Below are positions 42,201 to 54,625 of a stretch of DNA of 64,000 nucleotides, one piece after another. The stretch lies in contig NC_064539.1 in NCBI RefSeq assembly GCF_023856365.1, positions 31,160,482-31,224,481 on the forward strand. The letters are read 5' to 3'. Origin of the DNA: Brienomyrus brachyistius. Taxonomy: Eukaryota > Chordata > Actinopteri > Osteoglossiformes > Mormyridae. Every line of letters starts with the position of its first letter. The first letter of the stretch is position 1. The notes under the pieces were generated by a model. That model did not search any database. It was not told where the DNA came from and saw only the letters and a program-made list of their open reading frames with translations. The translations under genes and the position numbers were made by a program.

Positions 42201-43410
42201 CCTTTGTGTGGAATGTAAACATGGCACAGAAATGTGGGCCTGATTGGGGTTCTTCCTGCTGTTCTCCCTGGCCTCCTTCTGCACTGTTAGCCCCCCCGGC
42301 CATCAGGGTTATGACTGATGGCTGCTCATCAATGTGAACATAGTTCAGTCTTCAGATTGTCAGATAGACCTTAGTGACCAGCATTATCACAGCGTTCTAG
42401 CACCGACCCATTCCGATTTCAAAAACATAAGCAACCAACCCTAACCCTAAGCCCCCCTCCCCCCACCCGGAACGGCAGGCAGGGAGGAACAGAAGGCATG
42501 TTTTGTGCTGTTAAAAAGGCCCGGGCTCATTTAGACACTTCAAAAAATGGCAGAAAGGTGAATAAAGTGCAGAAGTCAGTGTTTGTGTTAACATTTTTGC
42601 TCACGGGGTTTAGCATGAATAACCCTAATGGCACTTCACTGGCACGAGCAAATTGGTCATTCACTCATCCTTCAGCATCCATCTTTTCATCACACCCTCC
42701 TGCCTTTAATTGAGTTGTTGTGAACATCTGCCCACTTGTCGTTGCTTTGATGATGCCGCTTACTAATTACTGCACTAATTGCAATGATTAGGAGGATGGT
42801 GACACACATGCAGCAGGTTGTACGTGAACTCCACACCTCCCTGATGCTGAAGTCCTGGGGTCTGTGCCAGGTTAGGAAACAATGACCATACTGGTGCTGC
42901 CTCCATCCTCTTAAGTCGATACTGATGGATCGTCGGTAAACACACTGATAACAGCAGCATCTGTTTCGGGACCTGAACCTGCAAACTCCAGGTGGTTTCA
43001 CTGTCTGAGGGAGATGTGACAGATGAGAGGATGTGAGACAGTCACTCCGTAGGGTATGAGAACGACATCCCGAGTAATTATCGCCTCATCAGTGTGGGGG
43101 GGAGGGGGGGGGGGGGGGTAGCACACAGACGGAGCGTAACACTCTGATGGCGGCTATATCCAGCGTGTCGGGGGAAGCCTTCACCTGAGAAAATTTGCAC
43201 ACACTGCTCCAGCTCATCTGCTGCAGGCGCATCTGATGATATTGTTTAAGGGTCATGTGATCTCAGAGATGGGAGTGCGTCGCGGAAAGGTCAGGAGGCC
43301 AGATGCAAGGGTCGCTCTCCATCAACCCCCATCCTACAGGAACCCAAAACACACTCTTTGCTTTTGTTTAAATCTTCTACATCTTTGCCGGTGAATTTTG
43401 TTGGCATTTA
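39276..43410. other. No gene recognised
   Basis: AT-rich to about 40600, then mixed. About 39990-40090 (gatttatacttcttcgtaga, agtatgacgtagccgtgg) resembles a common fish dispersed repeat. G tracts lie at about 42137-42150 and 43096-43117. The 192-codon minus frame at about 41440-42018 shows no domain. Confidence 0.4.
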
Positions 43411-43832
43411 TCACTCAGGTCACCAGGGATGAAGATGATGATAAGTGGAGGGCACTCGTCACTCAGATCACTGGGAATGAAGATGAGGATGAGCAGATGA
43501 CACTCGTCACTCAGGTCACTGGGAATGAAGATGAGGATGAGCGGATGACACTCGTCACTCAGGTCACTGGGAATGAAGATGAGGATGAGCAGATGACACT
43601 CGTCACTCAGGTCACTGGGAATGAAGATGAGGATGAGCGGATGACACTCGTCACTCAGGTCACTGGGAATGAAGATGAGGATGAGCAGATGACACTCGTC
43701 ACTCAGATCACTGGGAATGAAGATGAGGATGAGCAGATGACACTCGTCACTCAGGTCACTGGGAATGAAGATGAGGATGAGCGGATGACACTCGTCACTT
43801 AGGTCACTGGGAATGAAGATGAGGATGAGCGA
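43411..43832. repeat. 48-bp minisatellite, about 9 copies
   Basis: Unit cactcgtcactcaggtcact plus gggaatgaagatgaggatga and gcggatga. gcggatga/gcagatga alternate through most of the array, suggesting a 96-bp dimer. Both strands stay open (16 aa per unit; acidic on +). No start, splice or domain context supports a gene. Confidence 0.96.
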
Positions 43833-45210
43833 CACTCACTACTCGGGAGCCAGAGAGGATCACTATTCCCTCAGGGTGTCCTAACCCTCTGAACAGTTGC
43901 AGCTTGACACACAGCTCATGCTGAGCAGCAGGGGTGTATTTCTCAGAGGAAATGTCACCGAGTCATCGAGAGATCACCATCACAACCCCCAGAGCCGCTT
44001 CTGAGGGCTGAGAGGGCTGGGAGGGCCGTGGGTCACGCAGGAAGCGGTCGTGCTCCCCTAGGCTCAGACCTGTCACACCAAACACCGCCTGCAGGGAGAA
44101 TCCGCAGTCAGGCTTCCAGGAACAAGGCTTGTGTGTCCCAGGAGATAAATTGACAGCGAAGAGGACGACACCAGAAAGAGAGTGGGTGAGGGGAGAGAGC
44201 GCCCGCCAGCCCACAGTCACCCACAGAACATCTGTGCCTCATCACTACTGCAGAATGTTTATTCCTCCCATCTGCAGGGGCCACTGGGGAGGGCTTGGGG
44301 CCACCGTGGCTGCAGGGTAGGGTCTTGGCCATGTCGATATTAATTTCCCATCGTGTCCCATCTGAAGGTGTCCATGAGGATCGGCAGAGCTCGGCCATGG
44401 TCACAGGGGCAGTCTGGTGCTGCTGAGAGACAGAGGCGGGACAGTGAGTGCAGACAGCTGTTTAGATTAAAGTAGAGGCAGGTTCAAGGAGCCTGGGGCA
44501 GGCAGCAGGAAGGCAGTGTAGGAGTCTAACGGCCTCGCGGAGGCAGAGAGGCCACAGGGGCTGCCACCTGTAAAGAGGAATGGGATGGGCAGCTTCGAGC
44601 CAGACGCCGGGAACCCAGAACCGCAGCGCCCCCCCTGACTCCCATCTGGTCCACTTAATGTGCTGCCAGGCCATTCCCAGAGCCTGCGTGCATGTCTGTG
44701 TGTGTGCGTGTGTGCGTGTCTCTGTCTCTGTCACTATGTCTAAGTGCCGACCTAGACCTGTGTCTTCTTAGTCGCCTGTTTTATTAACACAGAGAGACAC
44801 ACTGATACTGCAGGTCCGTCGCTGTCAGTGTCATGGCGATGAGCAGACTCAGCTCTGACACGACCTCCACCGCGCTGCCGGCTTTCTGACCGATGTCCTG
44901 ATTGTTTGCAGAGTCTCCTGTAGATCATTTAGCTTCAGCCTCATGCTTTCTGTCTAATCAGCACCTCCCCAGCCCTAACGGGAATAATTCATCCTCCTGA
45001 TGGAGTTTGTAATCGGCACAGATCCGTCTCCTCCAAGAAGTGCGGAGTGGGGAGCCGAGCAGAACCGGACAGCTGAGTCTCGTTACTGATGGGGTCCTAC
45101 TGGTCCAAGTCCACCTTGTCTCCCAACATGACGGGATGCATATCCCGCAATGCAGAGCTTATCCTGATCCCAGCCTCGTTATGAAGCGGGCTTTGTGATC
45201 CTCAGTCTCC
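43833..45210. other. No gene recognised
   Basis: GC-moderate unique-looking DNA. About 44890-45020 has conserved-non-coding-like composition. Nothing firm. Confidence 0.4.
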
Positions 45211-46014
45211 GTGTGAGGAGCAGTCCCAGTCGTCAGGTTCTGGTGTGAGGAGCAGTCCCAGTCGACAGGTTCTGGTGTGAGGAGCAGTCCCAGTCGACAG
45301 GTTCTGGTGTGAGGAGCAGTCCCAGTCGACAGGTTCTGGTGTGAGGAGCAGTCCCAGTCGACAGGTTCTGGTGTGAGGAGCAGTCCCAGTCGTCAGGTTC
45401 TGGTGTGAGGAGCCGTCCCAGTCGACAGGTTCTGGTGTGAGGATCAGTCCCAGTCGACAGGTTCTGGTGTGAGGATCCGTCCCAGTCGTCAGGTTCTGGT
45501 GTGAGGAGCCGTCCCAGTCGTCAGGTTCTGGTGTGAGGAGCCGTCCCAGTCGACAGGTTCTGGTGTGAGGAGCAGTCCCAGTCGACAGGTTCTGGTGTAA
45601 GGAGCAGTCCCAGTCGACAGGTTCTGGTGTGAGGAGCAGTCCCTGTCGTCAGGTTCTGGTGTGAGGAGCAGTCCCAGTCGTCAGGTTCTGGTGTGAGGAG
45701 CAGTCCCAGTCGACAGGTTCTGGTGTGAGGAGCAGTCCCAGTCGACAGGTTCTGGTGTGAGGAGCAGTCCCAGTCGACAGGTTCTGGTGTGAGGAGCCGT
45801 CCCAGTCGTCAGGTTCTGGTGTGAGGAGCAGTCCCAGTCGACAGGTTCTGGTGTGAGGAGCAGTCCCAGTCGTCAGGTTCTGGTATGAGGAGCAGTCCCA
45901 GTCGACAGGTTCTGGTGTGAGGAGCCGTCCCAGTCGTCAGGTTCTGGTGTGAGGAGCCGTCCCAGTCGACAGGTTCTGGTGTGAGGAGCCGTCCCAGTCG
46001 TCAGGTTCTGGTCG
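45211..46014. repeat. 32-bp minisatellite, about 25 copies
   Basis: Unit gtgtgaggagcagtcccagt plus cgacaggttctg. Two main variable sites (gcag/gccg and cgaca/cgtca) give four unit types, with no strict order seen. Confidence 0.97.
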
Positions 46015-46639
46015 ACGCCCTGTGTGAGGAGCAGTTCTGTTCGACGCCAGTCTGTTTGGGGTCTCAGCTCCCCAGACAGATCTTTGCAGATGGGGTTTAG
46101 TTCCGGACGGGGTCTGTACACATCTCAACCTGTGATGGCGTGGAACTCCGGGTCTCACAGGGGTGTGATCAGTAAATAAGGTTATACTGTATGAGCCAGC
46201 AGGTCTGCGCACCCGACACACAGATATCGCCTTGAAAACGAGCCCAGATCTCAGCCAGCAACCTACTCATATGTATTATTAGTATATTTGTTCACCCTGA
46301 GTAAACATCAGTGGGACAAACTCCAAATATACACCTGCTTGCTTCAGCCACTCTGTTCCCGTCTTCCATAAAAATGAAATGGAGAACAGCTTCAAATAAA
46401 GCAGGTAAATCGTGTGTGAGGCCTTTAGCAAATCTCAGAGCTCGCGTCTGCAGAGATATGAGGCACTTAAAAGGGGGTCAGATTAGTATAGGGTGTCTTA
46501 CTCCGTTACGGACCTGAGCCAGCAGAGCGCATCTGTGTCATTTATACACAAAAAACATAAATGAAAGATTAAAGCAATATCATACAAGCAATTTGTACTC
46601 TCAGAATTAAACCCATACAAACACAGACAGCATGCAAGC
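46015..46639. other. No gene seen
   Basis: Array edge fragments (gtcgacgccctgtgtgagg), then unique DNA. Confidence 0.5.
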
Positions 46640-47070
46640 CCTGTACTGTTAGAGATGGGTGGGATTCAAACCCACATTAAGACAGGGAGTATGCAAAATG
46701 TGCTCACAGAGATGGGTGGGATTCAAACCCACATTAAGACAGGGAGTATGCAAATTGTGCTCACAGAGATGGGTGGGATTCAAACCCATACAAACACAGA
46801 AATATGAAAACTCTACTAGCAGAGCTGAGTGGGATTCAAACCCACATAAACACAGGAGGAATGCAATTTGTACTTAAATACATAGGTGGGATACATGCCC
46901 ATACAAACACAGAGAACATAAAAACTTTGCATTCACACAGCTGAGTGGGATTTAAACCCACACAAACACAAAGACTCTGCAAGCTTTGCACTCACAGAAA
47001 GGGGTGGGATTTAAACCCATACAAATACAGAAAGCAAGAAAAATTTGTAGTCGCCAGGCTGGGTGAGACT
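46640..47070. repeat. About 57-bp degenerate repeat, 7-8 copies
   Basis: Units with gggtgggattcaaacccaca followed by an acacaga/gacaggga word, atgcaaa and ctcacagagat. The fixed piece, read on the minus strand, is tgggtttgaatccca. That is close to a tRNA/SINE B box, and the linked gcaaa word fits the order found in SINE central domains. Diverged from unit to unit. Confidence 0.85.
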
Positions 47071-47349
47071 TATAGCCACAATCCTATATGAGTTATAAAA
47101 AGACATTAAATGCATATCAAAATCGTTTACTTTCTTAACATCTTTCTTACTAATTCAGCAGTTTAATTTGGCTTCATTCTCATTAATTAGCAAAAATTAA
47201 AATCCTTTATTTTCCTCCAGCTTTCTTCAAGTGTCACTTCTTGGCTGCAAATATTAATCTCCAGTTAGGATATGGGAACTGGGCCTGTTTGATTTGCATC
47301 TTTTTAATGGATCAAAGGGGACCGTCTTGCACTGTCAGACGTGTGCTGC
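47071..47349. other. No gene seen
   Basis: AT-rich stretch with ttaattagcaaaaatt words. No feature assigned. Confidence 0.5.
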
Positions 47350-49706
47350 TGCCCCCTGCCTCCCGCGGGGACCCTGGCTGCTCCTCCCTGCCCCGCGCAG
47401 GTCTGCCTCCTGCGGGGACCCTGGCTGCTCCTCCCTGCCCCGCGCGGGTCTGCCTCCCGCGGGGACCCTGGCTGCTCCTCCCTGCCCCGCGCGGGTCTGC
47501 CTCCCGCGGGGACCCTGGCTGCTCCTCCCTGCCCCCACGGGTCTGCCTCCTGCGGGGACCCTGGCTGCTCCTCCCTGCCCCGCGCGGGTCTGCCTCCAGC
47601 GGGGATCCTGGCTGCTCCTCCCTGCCCCGCGCGGGTCTGCCTCCCGCGGGGACCCTGGCTGCTCCTCCCTGCCCCGCGCGGGTCTGCCTCCCGCGGGGAC
47701 CCTGGCTGCTCCTCCCTGCCCCGCACGGGTCTGCCTCCCGCGGGGACCCTGGCTGCTCCTCCCTGCCCCGCGCGGGTCTGCCTCTCACGGGGACCCTGGC
47801 TGCTCCTCCCTGCCCCCACGGGTCTGCTTCCCACGGGGACCCTGGCTGCTCCTCCCTGCCCCACGCGGGTCTGTCTCCCGTGGGGACCCTGGCTGCTGCT
47901 CCCTGCCCCACGTGGGTCTGCCTCCCGCGGGGACCCTGGCTGCTCCTCCCTGCCCCCACGGGTCTGCCTCCCGTGGGGACCCTGGCTGCTGCTCCCTGCC
48001 CCGCGCGGGTCTGCCTCCCGCGGGGACCCTGGCTGCTCCTCCCTGCCCTACGCGGGTCTGCCTCCCGCGGGGACCCTGGCTGCTCCTCCCTGCCCCACGT
48101 GGGTCTGCCTCTCACGGGGACCCTGGCTGCTCCTCCCTGCCCCCACGGGTCTGCCTCCCGTGGGGACCCTGGCTGCTGCTCCCTGCCCCGTGCGGGTCTG
48201 CCTCCCGCGGGGACCCTGGCTGCTCCTCCCTGCCCCGCGCGGGTCTGCCTCCCGCGGGGACCCTGACTGCTCCTCCCTGCCCCGCGCGGGTCTGCCTCCC
48301 ACAGGGTCCCTGGCTGCTCCTCCCTGCCCCCACGGGTCTGCCTCCCACGGGGACCCTGGCTGCTCCTCCCTGCCCCGCGCGGGTCTGCCTCCAGCGGAGA
48401 TCCTGGCTGCTCCTCCCTGCCCCGCGAGGGTCTGCCTCCCGCGGGGACCCTGGCTGCTCCTCCCTGCCCCGCACGGGTCTGCCTCCCGCGGGGACCCTGG
48501 CTGCTCCTCCCTGCCCCGCGCGGGTCTGCCTCTCACGGGGACCCTGGCTGCTCCTCCCTGCCCCCACGGGTCTGCTTCCCACGGGGTCCCTGGCTGCTCC
48601 TCCCTGCCCCCACAGGTCTGCCTCCCACGGGGACCCTGGCTGCTCCTCCCTGCCTCGCGCGGGTCTGCCTCCAGCGGAGATCCTGGCTGCTCCTCCCTGC
48701 CCCGCGCGGGTCTGCCTCCCGCGGGGACCCTGGCTGCTGCTCCCTGCCCCGCGCGGGTCTGCCTCCCGCGGGGACCCTGGCTGCTCCTCCCTGCCCCCAC
48801 GGGTCTGCCTCCCGTGGGGACCCTGGCTGCTGCTCCCTGCCCCGCGCGGGTCTGCCTCCCGCGGGGACCCTGGCTGCTCCTCCCTGCCCCGCGCGGGTCT
48901 GCCTCCCGCGGGGACCCTGGCTGCTCCTCCCTGCCCCGCGCGGGTCTGCCTCCCGCGGGGACCCTGGCTGCTGCTCCCTGCCCCGCGCGGGTCTGCCTCC
49001 CGCGGGGACCCTGGCTGCTCCTCCCTGCCCCCACGGGTCTGCCTCCCGTGGGGACCCTGGCTGCTCCTCCCTGCCCCCACGGGTCTGCCTCCCACGGGGA
49101 CCCTGGCTGCTCCTCCCTGCCCCCACGGGTCTGCCTCCCGTGGGGACCCTGGCTGCTGCTCCCTGCCCCGCGCGGGTCTGTCTCCCACGGGGACCCTGGC
49201 TGCTCCTCCCTGCCCCGCGGGTCTGCCTCCCACGGTGACCCTGGCTGCTCCTCCCTGCCCCGCGGGTCTGCCTCCCACGGTGACCCTGGCTGCTCCTCCC
49301 TGCCCCCTCGGGTCTGCCTCCCGTGGGGACCCTGGCTGCTCCTCCCTGCCCCCACGGGTCTGCCTCCCACGGGGACCCTGGCTGCTCCTCCCTGCCCCCA
49401 CGGGTCTGCCTCCCGTGGGGACCCTGGCTGCTGCTCCCTGCCCCGCGCGGGTCTGTCTCCCACGGGGACCCTGGCTGCTCCTCCCTGCCCCGCGGGTCTG
49501 CCTCCCACGGTGACCCTGGCTGCTCCTCCCTGCCCCCTCGGGTCTGCCTCCCGCGGGGACCCTGGCTGCTGCTCCCTGCCCCGCGCGGGTCTGCCTCCCA
49601 TGGGGACCCTGGCTGCTCCTCCCTGCCCCGCGGGTCTGCCTCCCACGGGGACCCTGGCTGCTCCTCCCTGCCCCCACGGGTCTGCCTCCCACGGGGACCC
49701 TGGCTG
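47350..49706. repeat. 47-bp GC-rich minisatellite, about 50 copies
   Basis: Unit ggctgctcctccctgccccg plus cgcgggtctgcctcccgcgg and ggaccct, with shorter units (gcccccacgggtctgcc; gccccgcgggtctgcc) of about 44-45 bp. Variable sites are cgc/cac/cgt before gggg, ctc/ctg in the gctgctcctcc part, and cgcgcg/cgtgcg/cacgcg. Larger blocks recur, for example about 48800-49020 and 49040-49480. The period is not a multiple of three and the monomer has no stop in most phases of either strand, so frames of 532-796 codons with a 47-residue period exist on both strands. These are artefacts. The minus strand holds ggggcagggaggag, close to the classical minisatellite core. Confidence 0.98.
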
Positions 49707-52685
49707 TGTGACGGAAGCATTCGTGACATAATGGCAGTGATGTCAAGCCGTGTGGAGAGGAGAACAGTCATCGTCACTCATCACGCCAAGGCGGGGGCCA
49801 CCAGATGCCGCCCGCCCCCCGGCTGCCGTAGCAGCATCTCCATGCCGAGAGAGCTGGGGTGCAGCACTACCGCTGCTCGGGGAAAATCGGCCTTCATTAG
49901 CGTGTGAAATTATAACCTTAAAAGCCTCCGTTATGCTGCATCGCCTGCTAGCTTATTAGACAGATTTGACAGGAACGTGTGCAGGATAAGCAGCACTTCC
50001 TGTTACTGAGAAGCACAGCAAACACATTTCCTCTAATGAACTGCGGCTTTTCTGCCGACTGCTTCGTTATGCTGCAGCCGCGCGCGACATCTCCGGGCCT
50101 CGCTCGAGATATTTACGCCGTGCCATTATTTTATTTTAGTAATAAAAGGTGTCAGACCCTGGGTTAGCTGGCTCCCCATAATGGGGGCGGTTTGGAAGTG
50201 CCCGGGGGGGGGGGGGGGGGCAGAGCAGAGAGGTGACTCAGCAGGAGAGGACATCAGTAAGCTGAAACCATGGCGATTGGGTCTGTCTGCGTGTGGCAGG
50301 GTGGGGGAGGCCAGATTGATGGGGGGGTCAGCCACAGCTCCCCGGCTTCGCTCGTCCATTAGCTGTGCTGAGTCTCCCAAGGGCCCAGAGGATGCTGGGA
50401 AGTTAATTACGGAGCATACGGTTATTAATTAATGCCCGTGCCTGGAATTTCTGGATGGGGGGGGGGGGGGTTACACCAGCACATGGAGTGGGGGAGGCAC
50501 TGGAGGTTTGTGGCTGGTGCTATGTCAGAGGGCTTGTTATGGCACTATCACATGACACAAGGCTCTCTCAGAGATATCCCCCCTCACAGAGCCCACAAAC
50601 CTGGATCAGGCCATGAGCCAGAAAACTCCGACCAACTTGGAACCCACATCTGTGAGCTCTGTCCTTAGTTAATTGGGTTCTTTTGGTCCAGTTTCAACTG
50701 AAATGGGTTTCGCTGAATGCTCCAGAAATGGCCAGGTCTGCTCATCCAGACACCATCCAGGCACCAGCCGCTTAGCTGCTGTTACTGGTTTCCAGGCTGA
50801 TTGATGCCAGGCGGTGGGCAGAGAGTCAGAGTGCCAGAGGCTCAGTCATGAGCGTGTTCCCATGGCTGATTGGGGGTGAAAGGGGCAGCTGCTTCATCGG
50901 ACGCCCAGCCCAGCTCGGCCCAGCTCGGCCCTGTGGGGCGCTCTCCTGGCACCCACAGCCTCTGCTTTTCCTCCAGTCTTCCCACAAGCCCCATCTGTCA
51001 TTCCCTGAGTTCAGACAGTTTCTTAGACCTCGGCTGGGTCTTGTAGAGTTGGGGTCCCCATCAGTGAATGTGTCAGGGCGTAAGAAATCGACAAACCAGA
51101 ACACAGAGTATGTTTACGCCACGCAGTCATTTTGGAGAAAAGTACCGTAAAGAGACACCCAAACCATTTGTTCTGCAGTATGAAAACTAAAGCTTTTCTG
51201 CCTCCTTCCTCAAAAGGTAGGATGACCAGATAATCCATGTCAGGGAGGACAATTTGCACTTGGTCAGAATGAATAAACTTCCCTTTAAATTGAAATGAGT
51301 ACAGAGTTTTCACATTAGCACTGAGTTCTTGCTCTGTGCCGATTGGTCAGTCTCCTACAATCATGCATGTGTCACTAATGTTAATGTGACACAGCTGGAT
51401 GAGTCTTTCAATCAAGGAAACAAACCAGACAAAGCAGAAGAAGAGCTGAATTAATTAGCCGAGCACCGGAGCTCAAAGTGTCCTCACTGACATGGATTAT
51501 CTGGTCACCCTCTGGAAAGGTCACATCTCATATGTTAATTAAGAGTAACCTTCAAGGTTGGGAGATTCTCAGCACGTGTGTAAGACAATTCTAAGCACAT
51601 GCATACCGGGACTCTCTGCATGTACTGAGGAGGGATTTCCTCTGACTGCTTGTAGACGGTTTACACCCTGGAGCAACACAACCCCTTGCAGGTTATCAGT
51701 CAGCATGACTGACTCAGATTCTGACTCTAAGGTTCTGATAGAGTCGACACGCTTTTCTGCACAGCTCAGCTCGGCATTAGGGAGGCGTGTCGGCCAAGGC
51801 GTTATCACTGTCCATTAGTCAGGAAGTAAAATTGGGCAGACAGCCGGGAGGAACCCCCCCTCCCCAAGTGTGACGATTCGAATGCATGCAGCGTGTGTGT
51901 GTGTGTTACGGGTGTAGTGCTTGGACACTTTCGCAAATTCCGGTGGGGTGTCTGTAAGAATGTGGCATGTTCCATGGGCATCAACTATCAGATGCTGCCT
52001 TCAGCTAAATCCTGCCGTTGGCGATTCAGTTTCCTAATACCTCCTCCAGCGGATCAACCAGTCTATGACAGAACACCTCAACCCTGGCCGCCCATCCAAA
52101 ATATCACCTTTTCTGCCCCCTGCCCCCCAAGACCAACAGTCTCAATAGTGCGGGAAACAGGGAATCGGGGACGTGAGCAGTTAACTTGATGGACGCAGAC
52201 TCACAGCAGAAGACTGAAGAATGTAGAGCAAAAGCAGGGAACCTGAAGGGGCAGGAACACAAACCAGGACACAGGAATAAAACCCGAGAGAATATCAGAG
52301 CAGCGGCACAGAGCAGCAGCTGGTGAAATCGGCCACCTGGGATCGTGAATCTCCTAACCAGAAACCAGAAGGTCTCTCTCCCAGCACGGGTAAATCGCAG
52401 CCTCTCTGCCTCTCTTCCTCCATTCTCTTCCTCCATCCATCACCCTCTTTCTCTCGTATAATTGGCCATTGTATTTCACTGTGGAAATGTCAATAGCGTC
52501 CTCTCTCCAGGTACATGGGAATTCCAATGCAATCTGGCAAGCAACACATAGCTTTGTGTCCGTGTGGAATGAGTGAACTCTGAGCAGGCCTGGGTGAGCC
52601 CTCCAGCAATTTTAGTAATTATGATTATGATTAGAACAGAGTGATTAAGTATGGGCAGGAAGCAGTTGAATTTCGGTTAGGTGCA
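49707..52685. other. No gene recognised; G tracts
   Basis: G runs at about 50204-50221 and 50458-50471. About 49900-50160 and 50400-50430 contain AT-rich words (gttaattacggagc, ttattaattaatgcc) of uncertain meaning. Open frames to 110 codons have no domain. Confidence 0.4.
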
Positions 52686-53218
52686 TACAGCTCTTCCTGT
52701 GAAGCTCTTTACCTTGGGCTGTGACCCTATTCCCATACAGCTCCTCCTGTGAAGCTCTTTACCTTGGGCTGTGACCCTATTCCCATACAGCTCCTCCTGT
52801 GAAGCTCTTTACCTTGGGCTGTGACCCTATTCCCAGACAGCTCTTCCTGTGAAGCTCTTTACCTTGGGCTGTGACCCTATTCCCATACAGCTCTTCCTGT
52901 GAAGCTCTTTACCTTGGGCTCTGACCCTATTCCCATACAGCTCTTCCTGTGAAGCGCTTTACCTTGGGCTGTGACCCTATTCCCAGGCAGCTTTTCCTGT
53001 GAATCTCTTTATCGTAGGCTGTGACCCTATTCCCATACAGCTCTTCCTGTGAAGCTCTTTACCATAGGCTGTGACCCTATTCCCATACAGCTCCTCCTGT
53101 GAAGCTCTTTACCTTGGGCTGTGACCCTATTCCCATACAGATCCTCCTGTGAAGCTCTTTACCTTGGGCTGTGACCCTATTCCCATACAGCTCCTCCTGT
53201 GAAGCTCTTTAAATTGGG
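52686..53218. repeat. 50-bp minisatellite, about 11 copies
   Basis: Unit ctcctcctgtgaagctcttt plus accttgggctgtgaccctat and tcccatacag, with ctctt/ctcct and single-base variants. Confidence 0.97.
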
Positions 53219-53731
53219 CTGCGTAGCTTGGTTTGCGACCAGGGGAGCGTCAGCCTCTGAGACATGGTGAGATGGGTGTTTCCCTTGTTATGTGTCTCAG
53301 CCCCATGCAGAAGATTCACTGGGCACAAACCACAGAGACAGGGAAACAGGGAATGGACAGGAGAGCTGTCCTTGAACATCTGTAAAACCTGTTAACATCT
53401 GTGGGCTCAGATTCTGCGTCCTAAGCGGCATAGGAAGGATGGTACAGCAGTTCAGATTAAGGTAGAAAACAGACAGACAGACACAGGAAAGGGAAAATTA
53501 AGAAAGTTAGGGAGACAGATAAATAAAATGAAAAAAAAATGTTAATGTGTAAAATGTTCAAATATGTGAACATATGAAGAAGCCAGAGGTCTAGGTCAGC
53601 GCTCTGTGACGGTGACTGTCCATCAACAAACCATAACTCCTTAAGTGTAATGCTGACAGGCTGAACCCAGAGCCACGCCGCAAACCCCATAGGCAGAAGA
53701 AAGAAGGACCAAGAGACTGTCCCTCACACAC
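53219..53731. other. No gene seen
   Basis: Unique-looking sequence with an A tract near 53532. Nothing assigned. Confidence 0.5.
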
Positions 53732-53937
53732 CTCAGAGCAGGGAGTCCTCTGCTGTGTCGTGTCACAGAGCAGATGGGCGCCGTCGCTCTCGAGCAGCAC
53801 AATCCCCTCCACCGCCTCCCCCAGTAGCCCTGGCCGATCTGCAGCACTGAGCCGGCCCTCACTAAGAGCTTTTTCAGCCGGCCGTCGTCTCCTGGCTTCA
53901 GGGCGAATGGCTGCTCCCACTCTGTACACCAGAGGAC
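53732..53937 (-). CDS. Weak candidate internal exon, unidentified
   Basis: On the minus strand a cag acceptor (53938-53940) precedes the segment and a gtgtgtgag donor-like sequence follows 53732. The segment is GC-rich, non-repetitive and open in more than one frame (for example GPLVYRVGAAIRP and ESDGAHLLCDTTQQ in one; CTEWEQPFALKPGDD in another). Open frames in several phases weaken the case, and the acceptor lacks a good pyrimidine tract. I recognise no family. Confidence 0.15.
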
Positions 53938-54395
53938 CTGCATCATCATCAGCAGAGATGAAAATCAGAACTGCTCTACACACTGCATCCCCCAGAGAAG
54001 ACACTCGCACTTTCTATCAAAGTTTCACAAAAAGAATGTGTTAAATGGCACGGCAGTTACTGGGTTGTTTGGAAAATGCACCCCTACTGACACCGTTTAT
54101 CCCCCCCAAGGAAGAATCCCCACCGGCTCCATTTTCCCCTGAGATTCTCTGCTCCTGTGAGAGTGCAAAATGGGTTATTTTCACTATCAGAAAGAAAGTC
54201 AATAAAATTACTCTAAGTGTTGGTGCCATAATAGCCAAAGGACTGAATGAGAGAGGGGGTGTCTGTGATGGGAGCATTCCCCCCCCCCCCCCCCGCCTGC
54301 TGCTTCCCTTCGCCATACAGTTGTTGCGGCATTTTGATGTTTTCGACGCCGATCATGGGGTCGACTGTGGGGTGATGGAGAAGCACATGGCAGCG
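53938..54395. other. No gene seen; C tract
   Basis: A run of C at about 54280-54294. A short plus-strand frame overlaps but has no recognisable domain. Confidence 0.5.
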
Positions 54396-54625
54396 CTGGG
54401 GTCACATGACCCACCACAGTGCCAGCTGGATACACTTTTATAGGCACGGGAAGTGACAGTGGAGTCCTGAGGTCACGTGACCCACCACAGTGCCAGCTGG
54501 ATACACTTTTATAGGCACGGGAAGTGACAGTGGAGTCCTGAGGTCACGTGACCCACCACAGTGCCAGCTGGATACACTTTTATAGGCACGGGAAGTGACA
54601 GTGGAGTCCTGAGGTCACGTGACCC
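54396..54625. repeat. 71-bp tandem repeat, about 3 copies
   Basis: Unit gacccaccacagtgccagct, ggatacacttttataggcac, gggaagtgacagtggagtcc plus tgaggtcacgt. Copies are almost identical. Confidence 0.96.

Noticed and set aside
42430..42455. Telomere-like ccctaaccctaa
   Set aside because: Only two units, isolated in unique DNA. Not evidence of a telomere or interstitial telomeric array.
47241..49777. Several 400-800-codon frames on both strands
   Set aside because: All are produced by the 47-bp array with a stop-free monomer. Equal openness on both strands argues against coding.
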